64,000 bases of DNA from Holacanthus passer (GCA_025331565.1 JAFREQ010000043.1:2356001-2420000), one strand, 5' to 3'. Counted from the first letter of the stretch, positions 14,223 to 27,136 are shown. Numbers and translations are program-made. The notes: generated by a model not told the origin, from the letters alone.

Positions 14223-14508
14223 CCTCTGCAAATTATGGTTATCATTATTTTTGATTTCATAATTAGTGAATGTGCTGATTAAGTTCTTTATTAATGGATT
14301 ATTTGTTTGGCCTATAAAATGCATGTTCCTAAAGCCTAAGATGACGTCTTCAGCTTGTTTTGTCAGTTCAAAATCCAAAGATGTTCAGTCTGCTATCACA
14401 TTAAATCAGAGAAAAACAGCAAGTCTTCACAAATGAGAAGCTGCAAACAGAGAATATGATTTTTCTGTCAATCATGTAATTGATTAATTGACTCATCATC
14501 CCAGCTCT
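14223..14508 (+). mobile_element. hAT-like miniature element, diverged copy
   Basis: Contains the family's internal landmarks: tggattatttgtttggcc, tataaaatgcatgttcc, gatgacgtcttcagcttg, caaatgagaagctgcaaa, attgattaattgactcat and a final cagctct. It lies 195 bases after the opposite-strand copy at 13738-14027, so the two form an inverted pair. Confidence 0.65.
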
Positions 14509-14953
14509 CCTTCTTCTTCGAGTTACAATATATACAAGCTGAGTTTTACAAGACTTTACAAACCAGTAGTTGCTCTATAACCTGTTTTGGCTGCTTCTAT
14601 CATCAAAATCTGCATCGTTCAGCGCATTTACGGCGCTCGTCTGCATCTCTCATTCAGACATACAGTACACACTGCGTAAATATACTCTGGGGCACAATCA
14701 TACGAACTGTGTATGTGTGTGTGATTGTGAGATATTTTTAGCCTTCCTGTTCGTCTTGCCTGTCAGTGGAGCTGACATTGATCAGGGTGGAGATGACAGG
14801 CTCGCTGCGCGTCGCAGACTTCACATGTTTCCTGCACCGCTTATTGTTACCAACCTGAAAAATGGAGCCATGTCCCCCTTTTTGTCTCATTTCGATTCTG
14901 ATTACACGAGCTTCCTTTGTGCGGTCGTGTGCGTGCTCATTTTCAACAAAGTC

Positions 14954-15058
14954 AACCTCACATTTGTTGTAAATGCAGATTTATCACTTCTGTTGATGGC
15001 AAACTTTGTAAACACAGTAAATTCTGTTAATAAGAAGATACACTGTAAATGTGAGGTT
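14954..15058. repeat. inverted repeat, 12-base arms
   Basis: aacctcacattt at 14954-14965 is repeated as its exact reverse complement at 15047-15058, around an 81-base AT-rich spacer. It could be a small hairpin or the remnant of a terminal-inverted-repeat element. Confidence 0.5.
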
Positions 15059-15768
15059 ACATTTTTACTTTGCATTGTAGACATTTAGAAGGTCCTCTCA
15101 TCAGGAGTAGGTGACAATGAGTCAACAGTGCGGGAGCGACAATAAGAGTGTGTGGGTGTTAAGACAGAAGCACAGCATCCCTCTGTACATTTATCACCAC
15201 TAAAGCTTTTCATAGGTTAAGTGAGCGCCGCTTCTAACAGCTCGGAGACAGCAAAATAACCGAGCTTTCATCAAACCTCCTGCTCAAAATCTTATCTAAT
15301 TTTTGCTCGAGCTTAACTTACACAATTACGTCAAATTAAGATTCTGCTTAATGACTGTGACCACGAGGAGGTTCAACTCTCATTTTGTGCGACTCGCTCA
15401 CATCAGATACAAACTTATTCACTCCTTTCATCCCGATGAATACAGTGGGATTCCCTTTAATGTTGTAAAACTGTTTTTCAAGCATATCATTCATCATGAT
15501 CGTGGTCATGATTATTATAACCAGACCACGATTTTGGCCACTTCACAGCCAAATCATTCAGGCTACCTTGGAAGTGCTCATTTTCAAATTAATGAATAAA
15601 TGCCTGAAATACTTTGAATACATGTGCTCACTGGGCAAACATAAAGAGATTTTCTTACTTTCCTAGATTACAGAAAAACATTAGATTTTGTGAGCAGTCT
15701 TGTGTGTGTCTGGATTTTAACGAAGGTCAAGGTTCAAATATTCACCTTCTTTGTCTTTCTCTCCACAG

Positions 15769-15851
15769 TGTGTTGTTTCGTGGTTCACAAACGTTGCCAT
15801 GAGTTCGTCACCTTCTCCTGTCCAGGCGCTGATAAAGGACCTGCATCAGAT
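15769..15851 (+). CDS. prkcb: prkcb exon 3: second half of the C1A zinc-finger domain
   Basis: This is an 83-base exon of conventional protein kinase C beta, a Ca2+-, diacylglycerol- and phosphatidylserine-dependent Ser/Thr kinase that moves from cytosol to membrane on activation. After two bases completing a Val codon it reads CCFVVHKRCHEFVTFSC then PGADKGPASD, about residues 69-96. It contains the last zinc ligands of the C1A diacylglycerol/phorbol-ester module (Cys, then His-x2-Cys-x7-Cys). The acceptor is ctccacag and the donor gtgagt. The length is that expected for this exon in vertebrate conventional PKC genes. The first half of C1A (exons 1 and 2) is not in the window. The sequence alone could fit alpha or beta, but the downstream exons decide for beta. 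Confidence 0.93.
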
Positions 15852-18800
15852 GTGAGTACAGTAAATTGATCATTTAAAATCATACGCCTGCGTACAGTGT
15901 GAGTAGTGAAAGACAGATAGAGAGAGAGAGGCCGCACAGACGTGTCCAGCTCACGAGCCTCCGTCACCTGTCAACGCACGTGTTACGGTTCGGCTGCCTC
16001 CATCTTTTTCCTCTCTTCTCGTTTTCCTTTTTCCTGCCTTGACGCTTCTACTGTACCGTCACACGCGCTCACACAGGAATTTCTCCAGTGTTTACATTTG
16101 ATGGACTCAATACTGCGGAAGTTAAATATAGACGCGCAACACCCGAGGCTGCCCAGCACAACAGATATTGGCCGCTGAGCAGCTCTGGCATGATGGGAAA
16201 TGTCAATTTCGGATGTTAGATCCCTTCAGCTGTGAGAGGGATGAACAGTATGTTGATGGGAAATAGGAGGAGATTTATAGAAGTCTTTTGCACTTTGATC
16301 CTCAATTGAGTTTCTTGAGCATTGCATGTAGTGTTTTTTTGTCAAATTAAATAAAATTGGCAGAATTGGCAAAAAGATTGGCACGCAACAAGACTGTGGC
16401 TAAGATAGGCGATAATATAGAGCAGAGGTTTGGCCTGTATAGTATCAGAAGCAAAAACATAAGACCTATAAATTCAAAGACATGAATATGTTAAAGCAGC
16501 TGTGATCAATATTTAGTCGTAATCACCCACAGTGAATTATCACCTGACTCTGCCGTTCCTCCCAGCCATTTTGGAGCATTTATCTTTTGTCTTTCAACTC
16601 ATTGTTGGATTTTACGGCCCACAACTTTACTGTTTTGGTTCACTTGCACCACTCTCATCAGAGAGAGAGTGAAGATTGGACTTACACTCATCAGGTCACG
16701 AGAAACACAACTCCAAATGAATGATGATCAGCTGCAAATGTAAATAGAAAAAAACAAATCTCTACAATGAAATAAACTGAGTGCGTCTCTCTTGAAGCAG
16801 TGGGATCGGTCTCTCAAAAATGTGCATCTGTCTGAAACATCATTTTCATGTTTTCTCTCCATGAAGAAAACTATTAAAATTCAACCTTATATTGACCCAC
16901 CCATGGTTCCTGAAGCAGCGCCCATCTGTCTCTAGCTGCTGTCTAAAGTCGCTCTTGTTAATCCTGTTTGCGCTCTCATGACTTGAACTCTGACGTTCCC
17001 CTTATCGCTTCTTAAGTATCTTGAAAGTTAGAGAATAAAAACTCGACAACAACCTGATACCTAGACTCTTCCTTCCTATAAGCCATATCACAGTTCACAT
17101 CAGTTGAAATTAAACAAGCATGTTTGCACTGTGTTACCCACACACACACACACACACAGTATTGTTGGAGGTTCAAAGCGGCGCCTGTCTTTATATCATG
17201 AATTGTCTTCTAACATTGTCTCATCTGCTGTAATTGGAAACGCCTTTAGGTGGCACCTCCATCATAATCTCATCCACTCTCTCAAGGAGCTGAGAAGTCT
17301 TTCCTCTGATTTCTATTATTGCAATCCAAACCCATTCTCTAATCTCTCCTATCGAGTGGACAAAATTAGTCGCCTTCTCTTCTCTCAAGAGCGCTCTCAG
17401 GATGCCGACTTCATCCTCTCAGGTCTTTAAGTTCCTCAGCCGTGTCCTTACCTCCCTCTGGAGTGCCCTTTCAGTCTGACAAGTACACTTAGTGAGCCGC
17501 CTCCAGAGGAAACGCTGCTGTCGGCTGTTTGGCTTCCTGTGGTGTGTTCTGTATAACTGATAAGTCTCCACAGTCTTTCCTCTCATCTTATTATACGCCT
17601 ATCTGTCTAACAACCACCTCACTTCCTTTTTTTTTTCTGTCCTCTCTTACCTGGCTGCTTCTTCCTATATTTCTCAGCGCCATTTGAATAGCGCCTGGAA
17701 AAATAGCTTCTGTTTTAGTCAGGGCCGTCAGTCGCCCGAGCCAGGTCTGTAAAAACATGCTAAAGCTCCTCTAAAACCATTTTTACATGTTTTCCATCCT
17801 CCAATATCTGCAGGTTCTTTGAAAGAAGTTCTTCAGAAAAATTCTTTAAATTACGTATTGAAATGCATTATGTTCCATTTTGATCTTTAAAACCGTCGAA
17901 GTTGAACAAATGGAGCGTAACGTTTGTTCCGTCTCATTTGTGTGAACCCATTGGCAGCTGTTTCACAATGACTGGCTCATCCACAGCTTCGTGGTTAGTA
18001 ACATCTAATCATATTCATGTAGGTGTGCTGAGCATTACAACCTGTCACTTCTCACCATTACTCTTCTCATACACTTGCCGTTTTCCGCTCACTTCAACCT
18101 CCTCCTTATGTAATTACTTTCTCATTCTATATGATGACTTTTATGATTTAATTCCCGCATCAGCGATTAGTACAGTTTTTTAATGTTTGCGTATGCTTCT
18201 CAATGTTGAGTTAAATTCCATGCTTGCGGTGGCCACTGCTACGGGAAACACAACAGGTTGAAAGACGCTTGAATTTTCCTTTAAATTATTCCTTTATAAA
18301 GCGTCTTCAGAGGTCTTTTACTTGACTTTTTGAACCAGCAGACAACCTGTTTCTTCTTTTAGTCTCTTCAGATCTCCATGTACTGCATCTCCTTTCATCT
18401 ACATTTTTCTGGCTCTACATTTTTATTTTTGGCATGCATTCAACTCTCCTCTCCCTGACTCCCATTGTCTCTCTCTCTCTCTCTCCCCGCCCTCCCTCTT
18501 TATCTAACTCTATTCTGTACATCCTCTATTTAAATGCCACTCCACCCAGGGGGCCCCTGCTCTTAATTACGGGGCCTCGCCACCCCCAACATGTCATTTC
18601 CTTAATGAGTTCATGGTCTTATGACCTCGGTTGCTGCACAGTGGGAACGTTGGGTATCTACGCTCCAGACTAGCTGCACATTTAAATATAGGAGACAGGA
18701 AGAAAGGTAGCCTGCTCTCAGATTGTGGATGGAGAGGATGAGGCTCACAATGCTCCGTTTTTTTAACACCAGGGTTTTGCACTGGTCATGTAATTCTTTG

Positions 18801-19451
18801 AATATCAGGTTTCGTAATATAGGAAAAAAGAGGGATTTGATCAGTTCACATTTTTGCCATGTTATTATTTGATCATGTAAGAGCTCGGACATTGAACACT
18901 ATGGAACAGCTGGGTGAAGATTTTCTAATAATGGCGTCAGATTCGAACTGCTTGACACAATGTTTTCACCCACGCACACCTGCACAGAAAATGGCTTTAT
19001 GGACTTAAAAACACCGAGAGCATTTTCAGCAGTTATATCTCAGTCATTTTCATCTCGATCATGCAGCACATTTGGGGCATCCTCGACGGTTTTATCTGTC
19101 AAATAGTTAATTACAACAATGAATGGGTAGGCCGAGTCATACTGTTTAACATTCAGCTTTGCTGCGCTGCCAAAGGAAAATAAAGCTGTGTTCTTCTCCC
19201 CCTCTGCCGTGCTTTTTTTCCTCAAGATTATGGAAATCGGTCCTCGGTTTCTATTTTCCTGTATTTCTAAGAGAAGATGATCGTGAATATTCAAATCATC
19301 ACGGAGGCAGATTCTTGGTTTGTAGAACATTTTCAGAACACTGAGGTGCCACCGTTTAATGAACAAATTCAGGAGTGATGCTCTGCTTATATAATAGTCA
19401 AATATTTACAAGCTCGGAAGATTCTTGAGCCAATGGTGTCAGTACTGAGCT

Positions 19452-19758
19452 CAAATGATCAACGAAAATTAATCAATTAATTGATTGAATTGGCAGCAAT
19501 TTTCGTCTTTTTGAGGCATAAATGCCAAAAAATCTCTTTTTTTTCAGCTTCTCAAATCTGAACATTTGTTGTTTTTATTTGTCTTAAATTGAAATAAATG
19601 GAATCATTTTTAGTTTTGGACAATTTGTCTGAAAAATCAAGGGGTTCTGAGAACTTGTGATTGGAAATTTTATTATTTTCTGAACTTTTTATTATCGATC
19701 AATAGGACAATAATCGGCAGATAAGTCAATAGTTGAAATAATCATTAGTTGCAGGTCT
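19452..19758 (-). mobile_element. hAT-like miniature element, diverged copy
   Basis: A reverse-strand copy with ttaatcaattaattgattg near the start, cagcttctcaaatctgaaca, and tcattagttgcaggtcta at the far end. It has diverged strongly, and the ends are approximate. Confidence 0.6.
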
Positions 19759-20185
19759 ATGTCAGTGCTATAATAGGATTCATCTACTTCAGAATAAAAT
19801 GACTCCTCAGGCATCGAGCATTTCTCCGAGTCCTTGAAGCTGATAATGTTGAGTGAGTTCTTTGTGGGTCACACACGAGATGGAACAGCAGCGCTGGAGA
19901 GGTTGTTAAAGGACATATAGAGGAAACCACATATGGCACAAAGAGGATGTATGGTATGTGGTGTTATGTAATGTCTCACAGTCTGCAGCAATCAGCCCAC
20001 CACTCCCGTTTTACCTCACGCCGGTCCCTCTCTCCGTCTCTCTGTCAGCTACGTATGTTTAAAAGAAGAAGTCAATTATAGATCTGGGTTAATAGAATGG
20101 GTTCCCTGTGGGAGAGGTCGAGGGATGAGATCCTCTAATGAAACCTACATTTCATGCCCACAGCTCACTAATGGTATAGAACTCA

Positions 20186-20211
20186 GTGTGTGTGTGTGTG
20201 TGTGTGTGTGT
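20186..20211. repeat. (GT)n microsatellite
   Basis: A pure GT run, followed after tacag by a short interrupted one. Confidence 0.9.
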
Positions 20212-20380
20212 ACAGTGTGTTTGTGTGTGAGAGGCTGAGATATGAAGATATATGCACAAGGAGAGCACTGATGCAGCTTCATGATTAAATGCAGAAGACA
20301 GAGATACAGTTAGCTCAGGTCTATGATTATGGATATTTTTATTTCCCACCGGTCATGGGCCTCCTGGAATGTCATAAATG

Positions 20381-20640
20381 TCAAGTCAAGCCAAGTTTTA
20401 TTAATATCATCCAAAATCAGAAGTTTACCTCAAGGGGCTTTAGTGTGAAATCTGCACAGTGTGTGACACCGTGTATCCCTAGATCCTCGATTCAGATAAG
20501 GAAAATCTGCCCCCAAACAAAATCCTTTACTGAGGAGAACATGGAAGAAGCCTCAGGAAGAGGACAGACAGTCCACCAGGTGTTGTTTGCACTGAATAGA
20601 GAGACTGCAAAACAAATATAAAGAATATTGATGTGGGAGG
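20381..20640 (-). repeat. teleost LINE/SINE-type 3' repeat, reverse orientation
   Basis: The run aagtcaagccaagttttatt, tcaaggggctttagtgtg, gatcctcgattcagataagg and gaagcctcaggaagaggac is, from memory, a widespread non-coding retroposon tail in fish genomes, here with its tail end to the left. The exact class is not determined. Confidence 0.55.
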
Positions 20641-22487
20641 ATGTTGAGCATTTTAATAGAAGACATTACAAACTGGAAGTAAATGATGCTTTTTCACTCT
20701 GGGTGTCAAAAATAACAATATGATTTAGTCATAGTATCATCAAGCACCTTTGAAGATTGCCATTTTAGAAAATGTGCATATTCACTTTCATGTCCAATGT
20801 TGAAGAATGAATGAAATCAACACCTGTCATGTCTGTACTTTGAACATGTAGCATGTGTAAAGACTGGAAACGGGTCACAGCTTGCTAACTGGCACATGAA
20901 AGGATGAAATGTCATTTTCACAATTCAGTTTCTGCCACAAAGGCCAAACAAGATATTTTTTTGGTTTAGCTTCAGACGTGCTGCTGGGTGGGTTTTGTCC
21001 CCCTCGGACCGAGTCGTGCTGTTTCCCCCCTGTTTCTAGTGTTTGTGCGGATCTTTTTGTCTGCATGTGTTTTTTGGGGTTTTTTTTTTTTTTTTTACAA
21101 GAAAATGTCACAGCACGTACCTGATTAGATTAACTTCCTCCTCTCCCTTTAAATTTCTCTGCTTCACACACACGCCCACACACATACACTCATAGCATAC
21201 ATTTTGTATATTCTCCCACATGCCTGCACTGGCACAAACGCTGAATGACAATTCGTATGGAGAAATAATGCACGAACACGAGGCATGTTCTCATTTGCAG
21301 ACATTGATTTTCTTTGTGTTCGGGTTATTGCAGAGAGCTGAAGCAGGATGGTAATGACTTCTCCCCCCACAGAGTCTGTCTCAGCGTGTGAGAGGCAGGT
21401 TTCTCCCTGGACAATGTGTCGCAGGGCTGACACCCATAAACAGACTCCACAGCTACGGGCGATTCATAATGTTCAACTCACCTAATCTGCATGTCTCACC
21501 CAGAGGAAACACACACACACACACAGATACGAGGAGAATAAAAGCACTGAAAGGTTTCAGCCCAGCGATGGTGTGAACCGCTGATCCACTCTCATAGCCA
21601 AGTGTGAAATATTCACCTTCATATTGACTCTTTGGCAGAAAATATTTTACACCGTGTTTCATGCCTTCATCATTTTTTGAGAACAGTCTGAATGCACCTT
21701 CGTTTCAGAGCTGATCTCAGTTTACATGTCATGCGAGGATGTGACAGCCCAGGTCCTTTTCACACATGTTAATGGGATTTTTGGAGTGCAGGGTGTTTTC
21801 TTTTTTTTATTTGTATTTTGGAGCATAACCAGGTCTGTGCCGCTAATTAAGACATTTGATTGCAGTGCCTGTGATTTCAGAGAAAGCAGGAGAACATTTT
21901 ACATCTTTTTAAATCACAGAGTAATTGTGGAACGCAGGGTTTTTAACTTTTGGCCTCTAAAATACAATCAGTAAAATAGCTAAGTCTTAATTTCCTTTGT
22001 TTTCATCTCTTATGAAATTGTAGAGCAGATTGAGTGATATTTTTTAAGCAAAGTCAAAACACTGATGTTAAAATGGTTTAAGTCAACACTGACAGTTGTG
22101 GAAATCTTTATGAAAATCTTTCTCCCTGTCTTTTACTGCAAAGAAAAAATTCGTCAAAAGTCTTGTTTGCTGATTTAGACTGAAGTTGCACAGCAATTTT
22201 TAGGATTCTTTCATAAAAAGAGGTGTATTAATATAACTTATTCTTAGACATGCTTTACGACAGGCGTGTCTCTTTTTTCCCCCTATGTGAAGTTTCTTTG
22301 CATGCCAAGCAAAACTGAAAATGTGATTTCTTATACATCATAATTATGAGCAAAAACTTGCAAAATACGACGATGTTTTTAACAGTTTGTGCGACCAGAT
22401 GGTTAAAAAGCGCGCTGGTAACCACGAGTTAACCTTTGAGGGAGGAGGAGGGCTGACAAAGTGATGGAGAGATTGCGATTAGCATAC

Positions 22488-22611
22488 GGAGGGAAGGAAG
22501 GAGGAGAGGAATTCCTCACTCAGGGTGTGAAGATGAAACCACCACCCTCGGCCCTCTCGGAGGGAAGGAAGGCTCCCAGGGTGTGAAGATGAAACCACCA
22601 CCCTCTGCCCT
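22488..22611. repeat. short tandem duplication, period 56
   Basis: The 35-base unit at 22521-22555 (cagggtgtgaagatgaaacc...) recurs at 22577-22611 with a single difference (cggccct versus ctgccct). Each unit is preceded by ggagggaaggaagg. This is a recent local duplication. Confidence 0.85.
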
Positions 22612-23070
22612 TTTTACCACTCTGTTTTTCATTCTTCGCCGCTCTCATGATGCCGTTAGTCCTCTTTTTCCAGGGATGATTGCTTTGCGTATCTTCCCCA
22701 ATCAACAAGAAATCCTTTGAATAGTCTGTCACGCAGAAACACTTAAAGTTTCTCAGAGGAGGAATTACAAACCTACAGGGGATCAACACAATGGTAGTGG
22801 ATTTGATGTATTGATCAGGACAGAAGAGACAGCGACTGCAATGTTACATTCGACTTTGTTCTGTCTGTGGAGAGTGTGCAGTCTGTTAATGAATCACAGC
22901 TGGATGAAAGACTCTCAAATACAGTTTCTCTGCTCAGCTTGTGGTATCCATACTTGTGAAGGGACTGCATTGGCTTTTTAACAAAGCAACACTTTGATTC
23001 TCTTTTTTTTTGCATCTATTATTCAGGCTGCTGAAGTGATTTTTAGCAAAGGTATCAAAGGCACTGAGGC

Positions 23071-23266
23071 AATCAATTCGTTTCAAAAGTGATCAATGTT
23101 ATTTTATTTTTTATTATCTTTGATGAATTGATTAATCGTTTGTTCTATAAAATGTCAGAGAACAGTAAAAGATGACGTCTTTAGATAAGATTGGATGTTC
23201 CATAAATAATGGAGAAAATGAAACTCTAAACAACTAAACATTTAATCAGTTCTTTTTTTCAGCTCT
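23071..23266 (+). mobile_element. hAT-like miniature element, partial diverged copy
   Basis: Contains gaattgattaatcgtttgt, tctataaaatgtcagagaac, agatgacgtctttagata and a terminal cagctct. It is shorter than the other copies because of an internal deletion (about 196 bases). The ends are approximate. Confidence 0.55.
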
Positions 23267-23747
23267 CAAGTAAGTTAAAGAAGTTACATACCAACATGCT
23301 GGTGTCCTGCTTTAAGGATTTACAACCATCTCTAATCTTGATAACTGTAGGGAAGAAGGACAAAACCAATTGCTGTTTCACATTAGACACACAAAGCAGA
23401 GTTTATAATAACTGTGCTGAATGTTTTCATCTCTACTCTGATTAACCTTTTCTTTTTCATAAAGCTGCTTATTATAGAGAACAAAGGGTCACATACAGGC
23501 AGAGATGGCTACTTAACCTTTCTGCTGAAGTTCAAAAGTCATGAGAGACCTGAGGAAAGTTGTTTGTGTTGAAACTGCAGTGCAGATGCTTAACTTGATA
23601 CAATGCTGCACATTTATCTTTCTCTTTTGTCAGGTTTTCTGATAAGTATTTTTACAGCTTGTTTATGAGCCTTTTAATAGACTAGTGGAAAGATTGCACT
23701 CCTACATAAGATGAGATATGATGCATGTGATGAAAGAAACAAATGTC

Positions 23748-23870
23748 TTAAGATAAGATAAAGATAAACCTTTATTCGTCCCTCAGTGGGAAAATTTGCA
23801 AATAGGCAAATAAGGATAAAGTGAAACACAAAAAGGAATAATGCAAATTGTGTTATGTGCACATTACATG
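23748..23870 (-). repeat. LINE/SINE-type 3' tail, reverse orientation
   Basis: Begins ttaagataagataaagataa, then cctttattcgtccctcagtg and ggaaaatttgc. This is the complement of a retroposon tail ending in the aataaa-type and tctta-repeat motifs also seen at 25020-25058. Confidence 0.55.
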
Positions 23871-24814
23871 AAATCATTTGCTTAACTCCATTTAGAATAC
23901 AACCCACAAATAGCATGTGGTTGTTTGACACTCAGCAGCTTTATGATCAGATCACTCTATACAGAAGATGACGGCTGCCACTGTAGAAATGTCAGAAAGT
24001 CAGCGAGCCTCGGCTCGAGAGGAGCGAGTGGACTGAAGACAAAATCAATAAGGGAAAAAAAAAAAACCAGTCAAAACAGTGGCTGCGAGCCAGGACTCCG
24101 TGTTGTCTGCTGTCAACCTGCCTGTCACACAGCATCACGGACGACATGACAGGATGTGTGCCTGTGTCTGTCTTTGTGTGTTGACTGATGTTGTTGGCGG
24201 GGGATAATAATGGACCGCAGCGTGTTACGCTAAAACAAAAGAAAAGCAGGGAGTGAGCGAAAGCACAATGACAAAAAAAAAAAGAGAACAGTCACAACAG
24301 TGTGTGTGTTAGCACTGACTAATGGGTAGTCACTGCTCTGGCATCGTGTGCTGATGTTATGAGCGGGCTTTCAGTCGAGACACCCAGTAACACAACATAT
24401 GCCACGCAATACGCTCGTTTGTCCGGGAGCACCGCACCGAGCCATCTGCTTTTAATTAGTGGGGTCTCGGTGAGTAAAATCAAGTGAAACAAGAGGATGA
24501 AACTGTTTGAAAAAGTTGGCATCACGCGGGCAGGAAAAGGAAAATGTCAAGTGTGCACAATGAGTAGTGTGAAATAATACAAAAAAAATCGACTTTGTGA
24601 GTGTTATTTATGTGCCACCTTTCAGACATCACGTCGCGTTAGATTAAAAAGAAAGAAGCAGTCGTGGAGTTTGCAGTTAAATTATACAGAGGAGTCAGAG
24701 TTCGTTCGGGCCACGTGGGCCTCGTCTATGTCCTTATTGATTGTGTTGTGTAAAAGAGCTGATTCATACTCAATGTTTTGGCTTCAAAGATGTTACTTCA
24801 CTGAGAGTTAAAGT

Positions 24815-25425
24815 TTTATCTTCGAAATATCTCAGTAACTATTGGATGGATGTCAAATACTTTCTCTTCCCGTGCCGATCCTTCGACAAGGAAAAACGTG
24901 TAACAAAGTGTAAATACTTTTTCTAGTTTTTCAAAGTACTACTGTTATTATTTATACTGGCACTTTATTTTGAGTACTGTATTTCAATTTGCCTGTTCTG
25001 CGAACTGCTGTAACAAGTGAATTTCCCCTGAGGGGGATCAATAAAATCTTATCTTATTGGATACATTGCCCTCAAATTTTGTACAGACATTCATGTTCCC
25101 CAGAGGATGAATCCTGCTGACTTTGGTGATCCCCTGACTCTACCTCTAACGCCGCCATGAGGTTGACATTCTTGGTAATTCATGTGATGTCTCAACAACT
25201 ATTGGGCATATAGACATTCATGTTCCTCTCAGAATAGACTGTAGTAACTCTGGGGATCCTGAGATTTTGATTCTAGTGCCATCATCAGATCAACTTTAAT
25301 TTGTCAATACGAATACCTGCAAAACTGATGACATTCCCAGCAGCCTCAACTGTGTTGGTAAAGCATGTTAGCGTTCTAATTGTGAGCATGTTGCCACTAT
25401 AGCACGGCTGTAAAGTCTTGTTTCC
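24815..25425 (+). repeat. old teleost interspersed repeat with a nested LINE/SINE-type tail
   Basis: Begins gaaatatctcagtaactatt and resumes at ttggatacattgccctcaaa, continuing through acattcatgttccccagagg, gatcccctgactctacc and atgacattcccagcag. In between, at about 24940-25058, sits a separate 3' tail (aatttcccctgagggggatc, then aataaaatcttatcttatt). This is consistent with insertion of the tail into the older repeat, or with two abutting fragments. Confidence 0.55.
24940..25058 (+). repeat. LINE/SINE-type 3' tail, forward orientation
   Basis: Ends gaatttcccctgagggggat, caataaaatcttatcttatt. It is the forward counterpart of 23748-23870 and is nested in the repeat at 24815-25425. Confidence 0.55.
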
Positions 25426-26468
25426 AAAGATGTTAATGAATTGCTTTCAGTTTTAGTGTTTGCGAGTCTGACCTCAGCTGATCCACACCACCTGCTTTGT
25501 TACAATCACACTGTTCCTATTTGGAAACTCATTTCACTTTTCTCTTAACTGCAGTGAAATTGGTTGCATTCGTTGCAAAGGATCCTCAGGATAAATCTGA
25601 GGGGTCTTTTTTTGTTTGTTCAATCTGTCTTCTCCTTTCTTGTTTCGAGACACAGACACTCATGTTTAGAAAACTCTTAAGCTGATTGAAATTCCCCCTG
25701 CAAGCAGCACATTTGTTCACTTGTTTCTTATGAGAAATTTAGGTTTTTAGCATTTAAACAGACAGACAGAAATGGCTTGATTGGATAGGGACTTTTTTTA
25801 ACAGTAATAGAAAAGGGATAAGAGAGACATTTTCAAATTCTGCTTTTGTCAGATACGAGAAAAGTCTTCAAATGAAACAGTCTGAGGAGAAAAACCCATG
25901 TCCACACTAAGGGGGGTCAAGGGGGTCAAACATAGACATCTTAGAAACAAAGAAAATTTGTTCACTCCTTAACACGTGCCTGATTCAAGGTTTTTTTTAA
26001 TTTGTACCACTTGTACAGTACAATTGAATGACAGATGTACTGGCATCACACCATCTTTGTTCTGATTGAACAAAAGATCACATGTTTCAGTTTGTAGAAG
26101 AGGGACATCTTTTTGTCCCTCTTTGCTATTTCCTTTCTTCAATTTTTCTGCTTTTCTGATGAATCCCTGGATTTTCAAGGTGGATGTATTTAATCGTGAG
26201 CGTTTGCAGAGAAGCTGGCAGCCTCTCTTCATCGGCCCTCGTATCACTCCCTGTCTGCTGTTGCTCATCGCCGGAGCTTCGGCTGCACAATGTTCCCTTG
26301 TTTTTTTTAGGAGGGACGAAAACAAGCAGGAGCTGGTCTTGTCCTTGAGAAAGAGGAGAAGCAAACGCGCGCAGGCGCACGCGCACGGATGCAAACACGT
26401 ACACAGTTGTGCAAAGAAACCCACACACCTCCATGCAGGCAGGCGGCCGCACAATCATTCAGACTTAA

Positions 26469-26496
26469 CAACACACACACACACACACACACACAC
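26469..26496. repeat. (AC)n microsatellite
   Basis: A pure AC run in intron 3. Confidence 0.9.
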
Positions 26497-26980
26497 TTCT
26501 GAAGACACCTTTGGGAAGCTGGGTATAATTCAGGCAACCTAAATTAAAACATTATTTTCCAGGACAGGTGTGGAGGAGAGGAAGAAATCAATCAGCTCCT
26601 TTTTTTGGCTCATGAGGTGAAAAGACATGTCAAAGAAAAACTGTCTGCACACATCAAACACTTGCGGTCGTTCACCAATTTGGTTTATAAGAAGAAAAAA
26701 AAATGTTTGGCTGGAAGCGCTCGTGTATTCGGTGCCATTAAAGCACTCGAGGAGATCATTTGGAAATGGTTGTTAAATACTGTAGCTCCATGTTTGGTAT
26801 GATGGATCCCCTTGGCAGAAATAATCAAACTCCTACATTACATTACAAGTGTCCCCGCTTCACCACACAGCCTGGATCCATCTCAAGTGGTGGATTGGAT
26901 GTTCTCACCGTCCGTGGGTTCATGTTGCTGCGTTTGTGTGTGCGAACAAGCAGTCCATCAGTTATGTGTCTACAGTTGTG

Positions 26981-26982
<2 letters not shown>

Positions 26983-27042
<60 letters not shown>

Positions 27043-27065
27043 CAGCCAGCCAGCCAGCCAGCCAG
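26983..27065. repeat. (GT)n followed by (CAGC)n
   Basis: A GT run of 57 bases (26983-27039), then cagc units to 27065. First of four tracts of alternating orientation upstream of exon 4. Confidence 0.95.
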
Positions 27066-27126
27066 TGAAACCACAGTGCTCAGGGGCAGGTGTGTATGCC
27101 CACTGAGCCATGGGTTGCAGGTGTCA

Positions 27127-27136
<10 letters not shown>

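Larger units (their letters stand above)
1..15768 (+). other. prkcb: prkcb intron 2 (3' part; 5' end outside window)
   Basis: This stretch precedes the first recognisable exon and ends in a pyrimidine-rich acceptor (tctttctctccacag) at 15754-15768. I looked on the + strand for exon 1 and for the roughly 32-base exon 2 that should encode GFGKQGFQCQ and found neither, so both probably lie upstream of base 1. It is called intron 2 because exon 3 begins in the phase expected after exon 2. Contents seen: repeat fragments listed separately, CA/GT microsatellites, GA-rich tracts (about 6530-6735 and 8030-8120), and otherwise non-coding sequence. Open frames here are short, lack splice context or consist of dinucleotide repeats, and I do not regard any as genes. 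Confidence 0.75.

Noticed and set aside
14570..15088. 172-codon plus-strand open frame in intron 2
   Set aside because: No domain or familiar motif. It overlaps an inverted repeat, and I saw no splice or promoter context. Chance is the simplest explanation.
1..15768. Search for prkcb exons 1 and 2
   Set aside because: No frame encoding GFGKQGFQCQ between an AG and a GT, and no N-terminal pseudosubstrate (RKGALRQKN) exon, could be found by reading. They are probably upstream.
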